NCBI GenBank assembly: GCA_010909725.1
Contig: JAACMV010000003.1
Coordinates: forward strand, 868,001-932,000
Length of the DNA: 64,000 bases
Reading direction: 5' to 3'
Origin: Picochlorum sp. 'celeri'
Lineage: Eukaryota > Chlorophyta > Trebouxiophyceae
The position numbers and the translations under genes were made by a program. Position 1 is the stretch's first letter. Each line of letters starts with the position of its first letter. Below are positions 11,400-22,100 of this stretch, in pieces. The notes under the pieces are model-generated. The model was not told the DNA's origin. It saw nothing but the letters and a program-made list of their open reading frames with translations, and did not search any database.

Positions 11400-11894
11400 T
11401 CATATCAACAGCAAAACTGAACCAATACCAGCCCACACAGCAAGCATGCTGCCATTGCTCTCTGAGATGATGTCAGTTGTCGACGACCCGCCAGCAGGGG
11501 TGGTGCTCTGTGCAGACGCTGCAACAGCAGCCAATACAGTATCAGTTGGCTCCAGCTGTTTGCCGTCCTGATAAAATGTACACTGAACAATCCCACCGGA
11601 CGGGCATCCCATGCACGTGCAGGAATTTTGCAAGGTTGATATAGCCACTTCACTCGTAAATATCACTGGTGAATATGACTGAGAGCTGCACCCAGCAGGG
11701 CACTCAAATGTCAACGGAGGACCTGAAAAGGACGGTGTTGAGCCCCCAATGGTGACCCCATTCTCATCAATCGTCACGCCACTATTAATGACGGAACCAG
11801 TGGCAATATCCTGTCCGTAACACACGCCTGCCAGAATGGATACCAGCAGAATCACAGCATACGAGTTGTATGACGCCATCGTAATAAAATCCAA
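11400..11894 (-). CDS. Small secreted, probably GPI-anchored Cys-containing protein
   Basis: Single exon, 164 aa from ATG 11894, or 159 aa from ATG 11879. An N-terminal signal peptide (YAVILLVSILAGVCYG) leads into a Thr/Gly/Ser-rich segment. A compact Cys-rich region follows (FECPAGCSS, NSCTCMGCPSG, VQCTFYQ). The Ser/Thr-rich C-terminus, with an Asn-Gly-Ser site, ends in a hydrophobic tail (MLAVWAGIGSVLLLI) with no basic residues after it, the usual form of a GPI-anchor signal. No known domain is recognised. Its place next to the arabinosyltransferase and the (Ser-Pro)n glycoprotein fits a cell-surface role; that is inference from context. Confidence 0.7.
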   Translation of the reverse strand: MDFITMASYNSYAVILLVSILAGVCYGQDIATGSVINSGVTIDENGVTIGGSTPSFSGPPLTFECPAGCSSQSYSPVIFTSEVAISTLQNSCTCMGCPSGGIVQCTFYQDGKQLEPTDTVLAAVAASAQSTTPAGGSSTTDIISESNGSMLAVWAGIGSVLLLI

Positions 11895-12246
11895 AAAGAA
11901 TATTCTTTCGCTTGCTGCGCAGTATATGCCGATGAGAAAAATACCACGCGGTTGGAATAAGCTCCGTCAAGGGTTGTCTGTGGGTTTCCAGAAACGAACG
12001 TTGTAATGCAGAGAGGTGAACAGATTCTTGCAAAAGAATTTGAATATATACATATATCTGTAACTTTCCTTGACCACATCTTTTATAGCAGAAGATTGTC
12101 TCAATCACCAAATGATTTGGTGGCGAGCCTTCCGGAATTCGTCAAGGCGCCTTGCAAGGCATCAATTGATGACCTGCTGATTCAACCTAAAGATAGAGCA
12201 CACCACTCTTCAAATACAAAAAACAAAAAGTATTACTGTTCTGACG
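11895..12246. other. Divergent spacer, no gene seen
   Basis: The region lies between the start of the minus-strand surface protein and the plus-strand RAP-domain gene. An open frame beginning at 12006 runs through it but overlaps the RAP gene in another frame and has no recognisable content. Confidence 0.35.
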
Positions 12247-13832
12247 ATGTTGCTGAGGATTCATGGCAGCAAGTGCTATACTCCTTTGTCTCGTCGTCAC
12301 ACAAGCTCTCCTCCAGCCAAGAAGAGCAATACCAGAGTCGTTGCTCAGTCCCACAAGACAGGAATCAGTCCAATTCCCAAGTCATCATTACCTGATATAG
12401 AAAAATTCTGTATAGAGACATGGTCTGATTGGGGTGCAGGTCAATTTCGTCGGGTTCAGACCACATCTGGCAGACGTCTGCATGTCGTCGACAATGTCCC
12501 TCATCCAGATGAATGCTCTGAGATTCTTTGGAGGATTGTTCAGGCTGAAAAAGCATTTAAAAGTGCAAATAGATGTCAATTATACAATAATGCGCTTGTG
12601 AATGGGGCGGTGGAGGGGTTGAAGGTGTCCTTGCCTCGACTGCCTGGATCATTCGCAGAAAAAGCAACAGCACATGGAGATTTGCTCGCTATGATTGGTA
12701 TCCACGATGAAGAGGAGGACGCATTGTCTTTAGAGTATGTTCCGAGAACCATGCTGTCGATGGCATTTCTGGGGTGCCATTTGGCGTGGGAGGAGCAGAT
12801 GGACAGCTTGTGTCGGAAAATTCCACTCACACCTTGTTCTTTCTGGCAATCACTGAGACAGGCATGTGTGCTTATCATGGTATCACAGCACTCTATCCAC
12901 CTCGGATAATAACCACAACATATAGTGTATATAATATGCAGGTCGATGATTGTCTCAGGGCGCTTCGAATAAGCAGGCATAAATGCCACCATACCTTGCA
13001 TCATCTTGACAGGCAGGCAGGACTCTTTTTGCTGCAAGAGGAGCACAGTTCCTTTTCAGCACCAGACCAACTGCTCCGCACGCTGATGCTGGGTGGAAAC
13101 ATTGCATACCATCTCGTGTATCAGAGAGAAATACCACAGCATACATTGCAGGGCATACTCGCGTGTCTCACTCGACTATCCCATGAACCCATTGGCGAGG
13201 ATGATGACCCTGCAAGGATGGTCAAATGCCTGGCCATTGTTGGGGCATCTGTCGCATTCACAGACTGCTTCTTGCAGGACAATCACATTGACCTACATCT
13301 TGATACTACAACTATTCATAGGATTGCTCGGGAAATTGTACGCCAGCTTGTCATGCTGCACACCTCCACAATGACCCTTCATGGACTGTTCCCATTCCTG
13401 GCATGGGTAGTGATACTGTCACCCAATCTAAACCTCTCAGAGGACGAGCACCGTTGTATACATGCTATGTTTGAGCAGTCTATACGTGTGAGAGAATCAA
13501 TGGGAAGCCAGCACACTGTCTCGGCAGCCCAAGCAGACATGTACAACAGTATCAGAAACATGGGCATTGCCGCACAGATGGAGCAGCACATTCAAGGCAT
13601 CTCTGTTGACATTGTTCTTCCTGACCACAGCATTGCCATTGAAGTTGATGGACCATCACACTTTTTTAGAAATGATCCCATGCTGCAGATTGGACATGGG
13701 GCATTTAAAAAAGTATTGCTCGATCGAATGGGATGGACACTTGTGAGCATACCCATCCAGACGTGGGATGATGTGGTGGACAGGCGTGCTCAATCAGAAT
13801 ACATGAGATCCCTCCTATCTATCGGAACATAA
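12247..13832 (+). CDS. RAP-domain protein, predicted organellar RNA metabolism
   Basis: RAP-domain proteins (FASTK-like and algal/apicomplexan relatives) act in mitochondrial or plastid RNA processing and translation. Exons 12247-12879 and 12942-13832 are joined by a 62-nt phase-0 intron (GTATCA to ATGCAG), giving 507 aa. The C-terminal ~75 residues are a clear RAP domain: VDIVLPDHSIAIEVDGPSHF, then a basic helix with KKVLLDRMGWTLVSIPIQTW ending in an Arg/Ser helix. The middle is helical and variable, as expected for the degenerate helical repeats upstream of RAP. The N-terminus is rich in Arg, Ser and Lys and short of acidic residues, suiting an organelle targeting peptide. ATG 12247 is the best start but an in-phase alternative cannot be excluded. 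Confidence 0.83.
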
Positions 13833-13881
13833 ACTAGTACACTAATTAATATTTAATGTTACATGTATATAGGCGGATGTG

Positions 13882-15240
13882 ATGCTGGCGCATTGCCAAA
13901 TTGGGGCAACGAGGCCCTCGGTTCCCCAAAGGGTCCTTCGTCCTTGTACTACTTGTACGTGGAGGGATTGGACCAGGCAGATTGCCACATATGCTGTTAC
14001 ACATACACATACTGATGCCCTTTCTAGCGTTTTAGAAGGCATTGGGGTGCGAGGGTCCCAGTCGGAACGAGTTCTTTCTCAAGTACAAGAGTTGGGTGGC
14101 AGTTCTGGTGTCGATTTTGAGAATGCTGAAGCAATATTGCTTCTGATGGTTGATACAATGGACATTAAAGTAAGAAATATTAAAGATATCGTCATAGAAT
14201 ATCCCAGTATACTGCTACAGTCGCCAGAAACGCTGAAAGCAAAGTATGATACGTTGCTCTCTGCTTGGCCATCCAAACGCCAATTGGCGGGGTCGATTGC
14301 TTCCTACCCCATGATATTTGATGACGATTTTCCAGAAAAGCTTCGAAAGTTTATGGATGCCATGATGGATATTGGTTTCGATAAAGATGATGTGGCAAAG
14401 ATGCTTACAAAAGAGCCAGGACTGGTGGTGATTCGAAAGTTTGAATTGCTTAATATTCTAAAACGGTTTCGGGTGGATGTACACGATCCGACCGAATTGA
14501 AGCCCATTTTAAAATTCTTTGGGAAGAATCCATCTGTGCTGTTCCCTATGAATTTCAAAAGAGTGTATGAATGTATCGAGAAGCTTGAGAATGAGGGAGG
14601 AATGCCTTTTGAGACTGCTGTATCCGTGGTTTTACAGAATTCTAAAGTTCTCGATCGGTGCGATCAGGATTTCAATTCAATACGTGACATTATATCTCAT
14701 ATACAGGGATATGGTATTGATCATGCGGATGTGATGCGTATGCTCACACGGTACCCAGCCATTGTTACCATGGATGCAGAGAGGGTGCAGTCAACTCTGT
14801 CTCTTCTGAGCACCTTCAACATACCCAGCAAAGACATTGTTCAGTATCCGAGGGTCTTCTCTCATGATCCATTCAAGGTTATTGGTCCTCGATTATCCTA
14901 TATGTCAGAGTATTGTGTCGACAAGATTGGGAAACTTCGATTATCAACCATCCTGACAGCTGGTGATGCATCCTTCATTGCAAAATATGTCACATCTATG
15001 CAAGGCTTTGAAAAAGCCAAGGAACAAAATACTCTTCAGAGTGATGTATCTACAGTACATCAGAAGAAGACGTCACACGGGGAGAAAGCAGAGCAGGAAC
15101 GGGCGTCGATGCCGCGAAGTACACCCCCAAAGCCACCTCAAAACCAGAAGAAACCGCGGAAGAAATTCTGGAGAAGAAAATTGCAGCGACTCCCCAAGCA
15201 GCACGGGGACTCTTCATCAATCAACACAAAAGACATCTAG
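13882..15240 (+). CDS. mTERF-family organellar nucleic-acid-binding protein
   Basis: mTERF proteins bind organelle DNA or RNA and affect transcription, splicing and translation. Single exon, 452 aa from the first in-frame ATG (13882). Repeated ~31-residue mTERF helices are visible: IVIEYPSILLQSPETLKAKY, then IASYPMIFDDDFPEKLRK, MLTKEPGLVVI, FFGKNPSVLFPM, MLTRYPAIVTM and IVQYPRVFSHDP, each with the family's Pro. The N-terminus is rich in Arg, Cys and Thr without acidic residues, a plausible transit peptide. The last ~70 residues are a Lys/Arg/Pro-rich tail, longer than usual. The stop codon leads into a short (TAG)n microsatellite at 15239-15257. Confidence 0.87.
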   Translation: MLAHCQIGATRPSVPQRVLRPCTTCTWRDWTRQIATYAVTHTHTDALSSVLEGIGVRGSQSERVLSQVQELGGSSGVDFENAEAILLLMVDTMDIKVRNIKDIVIEYPSILLQSPETLKAKYDTLLSAWPSKRQLAGSIASYPMIFDDDFPEKLRKFMDAMMDIGFDKDDVAKMLTKEPGLVVIRKFELLNILKRFRVDVHDPTELKPILKFFGKNPSVLFPMNFKRVYECIEKLENEGGMPFETAVSVVLQNSKVLDRCDQDFNSIRDIISHIQGYGIDHADVMRMLTRYPAIVTMDAERVQSTLSLLSTFNIPSKDIVQYPRVFSHDPFKVIGPRLSYMSEYCVDKIGKLRLSTILTAGDASFIAKYVTSMQGFEKAKEQNTLQSDVSTVHQKKTSHGEKAEQERASMPRSTPPKPPQNQKKPRKKFWRRKLQRLPKQHGDSSSINTKDI

Positions 15241-15443
15241 TAGTAGTAGTAGTAGTAGGAGTTGAGCAGAATGTATCGCAGCTATGTATATGAATCCTCC
15301 TAGACCTATTCATCAATAGGCCTATTTAGACTGTGTGTTGGTATTGCCTGACCATGGTATGCCCAGAAAGAAAAACCGTATGTGTCGGACAGCGAATTGT
15401 CAATTTTATTTAATATAGAAGAATATATAGTTTTTGAAAAAAC

Positions 15444-16233
15444 ATGACGACGTTGAGGAATTCGATAGGGGAGAGAATCCCAAAGACGTTGGAGACAGCG
15501 TCAACTCTCTTGGAGGAAAGAGCGCCAGCGAGGTTTCGAGGTTTTGTGATGCGATGCATCACTGGCCCAGAGCCGGGCTTGACCAGGGATGCCATCTCCA
15601 CAAGGGTAAAGTTTGAGGGTGGAACGGTTGAGATTATAGACACACTTGGATGGATTAAAAAGAGTCAGTTAAAGGCGCACGATGATTCTGAAGGAGCCGT
15701 TGCAGAGTTGACCATGCGCGAGGGTAAAACCGTGTTGCGTTTTGTTCACATCGTGTTGCTCTTGATTGACTGCACCAGGTGCGTGAATCTTGTATGTATT
15801 TATGCACCGACGGCTACCCTCAAACTATTTAAACAACGATTGATGTAGGGTTCTTAGAAGAGATACCGGACTAACGCATGCTGAAGCAGCATTGGCAGCT
15901 GATGCTGTGGCCCAAGGCCGATCTCTCATTGTGTGCCTGAACAAGGTAGATATGGTATCTTCTCATCCAGGACAGTACGAACATATCATAGACTTGGTAC
16001 AACAAGATTTAACCCGAGTCACACCAGAGCTAGGACAAGGAACGATGATTCCTATTTCAGCACTTCAAGGAAGTGGTGTACCAGGCATTCTGCCAGCTGC
16101 AATGGCAGCATATGAGACCTGGAATAGGCGCATCCCAACAGGAAAGCTCAACTCTTGGCTTCAGAAGGAAAGTAAACTGAGATTTGAAGGAGGAGGAAAG
16201 GAGATTGGAAGAATCAAGTATGTATCTCAATAA
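15444..16233 (+). pseudogene. Decayed Der/EngA-type GTPase fragment
   Basis: Der is a two-GTPase-domain ribosome-assembly factor. Segments 15444-15778 and 15849-16233, joined by a 70-nt GT-AG intron, read as 239 aa. The second Der domain is recognisable: ITGPEPGLTRDA (the alphaproteobacterial/mitochondrial wording of the switch region), VEIIDTLGWIKKSQL, GLTHAEAALAADAVAQG, the specificity motif LNKVD, and GRIKYVSQ at the start of the C-terminal domain. The whole first G domain and an intact P-loop are missing. In another frame (near 15476-15530) a degenerate P-loop-like stretch (NPKDVGDSVNSLGGK) precedes a frame change around 15530-15545. The C-terminal KH-like domain is lost: a stop follows directly, 70 bp before a transposon. 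The upstream neighbour leaves no room for missing exons. It could still be expressed, but not as a normal GTPase. Confidence 0.7.
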
Positions 16234-16305
16234 CACACACAGTACCAAGCTTGGTATCTAGGACGTATTTTATAACATATATATCTGTGTATGTAATAAT
16301 AAATA

Positions 16306-17922
16306 CAGTAGTCCGAAAAAAGATAACCCAAATTCACCGGGAACACCTTCATGAAGTGGAGGTATTTCATTTTTGTGATCACTCGACGCGCCATATCTCC
16401 CTTCCCAGCGAGAATTAGACCCTCTAGTCTCTGCCACAGGCCTCTACAGGCTCCAATCTATCCATCCGTCCCCAGAAATCGACATTCCATGAGATGTCAA
16501 CAATCGCATCCTGTCTGGTTCAGTCAGGCATCACCAGATCTAGTCATCTGTCATTAAGCCGATACATCCATGTATTGATCATTCTTTTATTGATTTATAT
16601 GATTTAAAAGTCAAGATAGACTATCTAAATCGCTCATACATAGTTCTGGAGGTGATTTTCTCTGTGCTGCATTTTCAAAATTCTGGTGACATTTTCAAAT
16701 GGCATCTGCGAAGATGAGGCGCAGTGAATCTGATTCACGTCGCAAGAATATACATAAAAAGCAAGATAAATCTGGTGTAGAAGATTTGAAGACTTGGCAG
16801 GAATTATATGGCGAGGAAGAGGGAAATGAGATCTGTTTCATGCAAAACAAAGGCACGTGGTCCACCAATGATATTATGGTCCAGTGGTTCAAAAAGCATT
16901 TCATTCCACGTGTTCGTGTGGCACAAACAAAGAGGCGATCACAAGGAGAAATCGTATCCAATAAATATGTCGTTATCCTCGATGGCGTGAGCACACATTG
17001 TCTCGCGACTTCTTGGATAACAGAGCTTCAGGGACATGATCTGATTTTACTTTGGCTTCCTCCCAACATGACGGGTGATCAACAATCCGTGGATGGAATT
17101 TCAATAGACCTTTGAAATCCAAATTCAGGCCTATATAGGCAAGTTAGAAAAGAAGAGGAGGGATGTAGATGAGTCCAACCCACTGGTGGACAATCCTGCA
17201 AGGGAAAATTCAGCTGCTTATCAATTGAAGGCTGTTGTGATCGAGGGGATTATAAATATATACAAGGTAATTCCAGAAATACAAATTGAAAAAGGATGGA
17301 CAAAGGTTGGCAAGTATGTATATGAGGATAATGACAAGCCTCATGATGGTTCTGGCTATTATTTAGCATGGGCACAGACACCCAAAGTGATGCTAAAACT
17401 CGATATGCCGCAGGAACATTGTTTCACCAAGGTATGAGTGGTGGTATATCGGACATTATAGGGAATTTACGATTCATTCCCAAGGCTGGAAGGAAGAAGA
17501 AACAGACCAAAGAGAAAGGTAGACCTGGATCTACCTGGATCCTGAAGATATGGAGGAAGGCGTTGAAGAGATTGAGGCACCCACTCAACAGTTTTCAGAA
17601 TATGATACCTCGGACTGTGTCCAGATGAATTCTTTGATAAAGAGACCGCTGAAGATATGATAGTTGACCCCATTTGTGATTGAAGTACTTGGCCTGTGGG
17701 GGTTTGTGGGCCCACATGGCATCTCACACCCAATAACGGCCCCATATCGACTCGAAATCACTGAAATCGATGTAAGATTCCATCGTATGACTTCTACTAG
17801 GTCTACCTCGTTAAGAAACCTACGATTTGATGCAAATAAAGGAATTTTGTGATTTGGGTTATTTCATTTTGGACCACCGGCACCACCAACAAAAAGCGGA
17901 GGTATCTTTTTTCGGACTACTG
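16306..17922 (+). mobile_element. pogo/Tc1-mariner-type DNA transposon with perfect ends
   Basis: The element starts CAGTAGTCCGAAAAAAGATA (16306-16325) and ends with the exact reverse complement (17903-17922), a perfect 20-bp terminal inverted repeat. TA dinucleotides flank both ends (16304-16305 and 17923-17924), the target-site duplication expected for this superfamily. Subterminal AATAACCCAAAT-like and GAGGTAT motifs recur inside both ends. The interior encodes a DDE-type transposase with a frameshift. At 1617 bp it is shorter than autonomous pogo elements because the N-terminal DNA-binding region is largely missing. Perfect ends with a broken coding region suggest a fairly recent arrival of a copy movable in trans. 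Confidence 0.92.
16699..17437 (+). pseudogene. pogo-like DDE transposase, N-truncated and frameshifted
   Basis: The first open part (16699-17115) contains the catalytic strand and loop YVVILDGVSTHC followed by HDLILLWLPPNMTGD, matching the LDGH-to-LPPHST region of pogo/CENP-B-type (DDE_1) transposases. It reaches QQSVDG, where the family has QPLD. At about 17095 the frame breaks: the next frame reads an Arg-Pro-Leu-Lys stretch of the expected kind. A second open part (17186-17437) carries the downstream helical region (AVVIEGIINIYKVIPEIQIEKGWTKVG). The helix-turn-helix and the first catalytic Asp expected upstream are not found, so this copy should be inactive. Confidence 0.8.
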
Positions 17923-17924
17923 TA

Positions 17925-18816
17925 AGAAACATGCATCCATGATGGGGCTCCATGTCGATGAATTGTCCAAGAACAATCATCTCCCATCAAGCATCCTCTT
18001 CAATAGGTAGACCCTAAGACTAAGGCATCACACATACAAGCGTGCCACTCAGCAGACCCTTGTCCATTTGTATTGAAGAATGTTTTGTTAGAAAGGATGC
18101 AATCATTACTGCAAACTGTATCCAAGCGACGAGGGCTTTTGTCCGACTCACGCCTCTGGTCACTCAGAGGCGTAACGCACTCATCCATTGAGAGGGTATG
18201 ACCAAGCTTGGGACAAACAGGTGCAGATTGTGGCAGGAGGAACACAAAAAGATGGACGTAACCTGTTCCTCAGGCACATAAGTGGAGGAATATCTGACAT
18301 TGAAAGGGGTCTTCAGTTCATCCCGAGACCAGGGAGGAAGGAAAAGCAACAACACGGTGAGGAAGAAGATGTTGACATGGAAGAAGGAGAGACAACAGTA
18401 TGCTCCAGAGAAATATCGGAGTATGGGGCGAAGTATTGCGCAGATGACGATGAGGAGGAGAGGGAGCATGGGTTTAGTACTGATGAAGAGGAGGAGATTG
18501 TGGAAGGCTTGGATGAACTTGCCCTGAATGAGGAGACAGGCCAGAATTGCTCCTGAATGCCAGAATCGGACCTTCTAGCCTCTCTTGACTGAGGTAGTGG
18601 GCTTCATATGCATTTAACACGTTTGTAAATACCGCAGAATGGCTTGACATCACCAACACATGGCTCTAAGCCCCGAATCTAGGGCCCTCCCAGTCAGTCT
18701 GAGCACCGAATAATGTGTCCAGAGGCACCCCGGGATGAGACATTAAAACCGAAACTATACTTTTAGTCACTACGGTATGATTGATCATGGTTCAATCCCT
18801 TAATATACAATATTAC
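17925..18816. other. Transposon-flanking relic DNA
   Basis: No intact gene. It contains a perfect 9-bp stem hairpin at 18150-18173 (ACGCCTCTG, 6-nt loop) and a transposase relic at 18188-18556. TA-rich sequence runs up to the start of the inverted module repeat at about 18817. Confidence 0.5.
18188..18556 (+). pseudogene. Second transposase C-terminal relic
   Basis: An open stretch of 122 codons contains LFLRHISGGISDIERGLQF followed by IPRPGRKEKQ. This parallels the stretch HQGMSGGISDI, then LRFIPKAGRKKKQ, at about 17425-17510 inside the neighbouring element. It is therefore the C-terminal region of a related but diverged transposase. It continues into a very acidic Glu-rich tail. No terminal repeats matching the intact element are found around it, so I read it as an older fragment. 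Confidence 0.6.
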
Positions 18817-19183
18817 AATCAAAACATTGACATATATATGATGCATCATGGCATGTGCCCGCATGGAGTGGAAAGAGAAGAAGAGATCTCATTCAGTCCA
18901 ACCACATCGCCTCTTGAATTCTGTTCTGCCTTCCGCACTCAAACCCATGTCATCCATGAGTTCCTCCATCTGCTCCTTTGTTCTTTTTCCATTCTTGTAT
19001 GCTTTAATCTCACGGCTAACCCAGACCCCCAGATTGAATCTCCGTGGTCCATTCCCATCGCCGAGATCATATTCAGCATTCCTTTCTGCCTCGGTTTGTT
19101 GGGGGGTTTCGCTGAAACCGACAGCATTCTGATGCAGTCTCCTGCGCTCCCTGAGAGCTTGACGTTTCTCTTCACGAGCACTA
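18817..19183 (-). repeat. Inverted module repeat, left copy
   Basis: This ~370-bp stretch is repeated in opposite orientation at 25640-26006. It covers the last ~98 codons of the HNH-protein gene plus ~72 bp of 3' flank. The non-coding flank (18817-18888) differs from its partner at one position only (GGCACATG versus GGCATATG read on the coding strand), while the coding part is clearly more diverged. A third, direct copy of the coding module lies next to it at about 19215-19490. Confidence 0.9.
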
Positions 19184-22100
19184 CGAAAAGCAGGAACACC
19201 ATCGACTTTCCAACCACATCGCCTCTTGAATTCTGTTCTGCCTTCCGCACTCAAACCCATGTCATCCATGAGTTCCTCCATTTCTTCATTTGTTCTTTTT
19301 CCATTCTTGTATGCTCTAATCTCATCATGAATCCAGGACCCCAGATTGATCCTCCGTGGTCCATTCCCATCGCCGAGATCATACTCAGCATTCCTTTCTG
19401 CCTCGTTCCTAATGGGAATTTCGCTGAAATCGACATCATCATGATGCAGTCTCCAGCGCAACCTGAGAGCTTGACGTTTCTCTTCACGAGCCTTGGAATT
19501 CACACCCCGTGTCCAAGTGCGAGATGAATACAAATCAACAAGCACATACCTGCTTCCCTCTCCAATATGAGAGAACTCTTTTCTGATGACCTCTCTTCGA
19601 TATTTCTTGTCGTACATATGTGCCACATCGACAAATCGTGAGGAATCATCCAATTCTGACAAACCCAGCGTTTTCTTGATTCCTACAAGCATCCTTTCAT
19701 TTCCCCAGTATGCCTGCTCATGAATCTGGCCAGTACCTTTGTCTTCAAATGTTCCCAAGAACCAGCTGACGTTAGTTGGGGAAAAACGATCCTCATCAGC
19801 ATTATCTTTTTGATCATCCACATCTTGTATGACAATCTTGTCCTGTAGGCGTTTTGGGATTAGCCTGTTTGTTATCCAATTGTACCTGACCGTCTCTGGA
19901 GAAGGAATTTGCTCTTCTGGAAATTCCATCTCTCGCATTGTATTCACGATTTTTCCACCGAGTTCTCTAATAGTGTCTCCAGTGACAGTCTCTTCCTTGC
20001 CATTATTGGAAATGATTGCTCTTCTTCGTTTCCCACAAGATAGGGCAGTATTCTCCCCACTGGTTACCACTCGAAGATTGTCTGATCGATTCAAACCAGT
20101 TTGGCCATTGATATGATCGACCGTTAGCTTCTCTATGGCACCGTCATCTCGCCTCCAGACAGTCTTGATCTGAACCCCATCTTCATCTGTGCGCCTGGCA
20201 ATGTCTTCAAGTTGAAACTTGTGGAGGAATTTTTTAGAGAGCTCATGTTTCCCAAGTACTGCAGCGCACAACTTTGTGTATGCTATGGTACACGAAATCA
20301 GTATATCTTCTCCCGCAATGCTCATCCCTCTGTACCTATTCCTTCGTGTAATGTCCATGACATCAGCCAGGAAATACCACCCATCACCATGCTTCCTCCA
20401 GATGCATTGTTCCTCCTCAAAGAAAAGGACATTTGTGCATCTCACAACGTCAACCCATTTTCCAGATGAATTCGGACCATCTAATTTCCAGTTGTCTCCA
20501 TCTTTTTCCAGGCGCACCAGTAGCAAACCATTCTCCTCGAAACTGCCCTTGCATCTCTGAGCAATGGCCTTCCTCTCGTTAGACAGATGCTTGAATTGAG
20601 TGAAGCAAACCTCCACACTTTGTCCTCTAAAAGTCTCCCGAGAGCGTGGTCGTTTATTATTCGCCTGTTGTTTTGCATCAGCAATCCTCAAAAGGGAAGG
20701 TTGATTATAGGATGCTTGGATGGTGAGGTGGTCGGTACTCATCCCTGGCCCACATTTCTTAAGGAATTGAGATGGAGTCCACTCATATTTTGCCATGCCT
20801 ACCACTTGATGTATTGCGAACTGCTTGCGTACTTCTTCTTTTTTGGATTCAGCATCGATCAAAAATTTCGGGCGCAATTGCCCGTTGACGAAAATGCCCA
20901 AAGAGTCACCTCGTGAATTGATGCACCGGCCCTCAGTAGACACAAACACGTGGGAATCATCTCCAATTGGCACACTACCGAAAAAAAAGTCTTGATGGAG
21001 CGTATAGCGCCATTGGCCACCATCATCTGTCGTATATTGCCTAGGCAAGAGCACATGACTAGCATACGTCCCCGTAGCGTTCAACTGTCGGGAGAACTTG
21101 ATTGCCTCTGGAAATACTAGCACTCCGAGCAACCTTTCTGTACTCATCTTCAGCCCCTCTTTAACAAATTCATACAGATGACTACTTTCGGGAAAGATGT
21201 GTTCATACTTTGACGGAATGACTTCATTCTCCTCGAAATGGCGGATTCTCCATCCTGGGCCAATATGGGGTTGCAAAAAATCTTCCATGCACCGTGTGAA
21301 AGATTGCCTAATGTCTTCCAATGTCCTTTGCTCACTGCCTACCTTTTGCTCGACTGCTCTCTCAAGTGCATCGTAGAGCCCCTCGACGCCGTTTTCATAC
21401 TCTGAAGCAAGTAGAGCAATCAAAGCCATTGAAAATTCCTGCAACTCATCATCCAGACAAATCTCCTTTGTGATTTTGACCACCTCTGGAATGCCTTTCG
21501 GATCCACATATTCTTGATTTTGGAGATATCCCTTTTGAAATTTGTAATACTCCATCAAAGGGATTTTGATGGCTTCGTCGGCTGAAGCAAACAGCTCATC
21601 TGACGCATCACTGGCTGAAATGACGGTATTCACATCAACCAGTCTCTGGACTGCAGCGCTTTGTCTCAGCTTCCTCGAACATGCGATGAGACGGTCTTTA
21701 AAATTGTCTATTTTCCCAGAGCAGGTACGCCTAATAAAGTCTGATAAATAATCGAGATCATTCAGACTTTTCTCGATGATGCTTCTGTTTTCGCTATTTA
21801 ATGTGCATAAATATGCCTCTTGAATGGATGCTGTTGTGTTTCCCTCTGATGATGCGTGAATATCCTCACTACCAGATGCCAAATCAGAGCCGACTACATC
21901 TACAACAGCATCAATAGTATGTGAATGAATGTGCCAAGAGAGATACACATCTCAATGTATGTACCGAAAACATACATCATAACAACAACATACCTTGCTC
22001 CTCTAAAGTGGTGATGGAAACCGTGTCTACATCGGTGAGATCCACAAGCACAGCATCTTGTGTCGTTGACACAGTGCCAAATGGCGACCCATGGCTGGTC

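Noticed and set aside
16199..16240. Treating GTATGT at the end of the Der fragment as a splice donor
   Set aside because: The codons past that point read KYVSQ, which matches the family, so they are more likely coding followed by a genuine stop.
18781..19527. Plus-strand 248-codon frame over the module repeats
   Set aside because: It is antisense to the tandem modules of the HNH protein and inherits its repetition from them.
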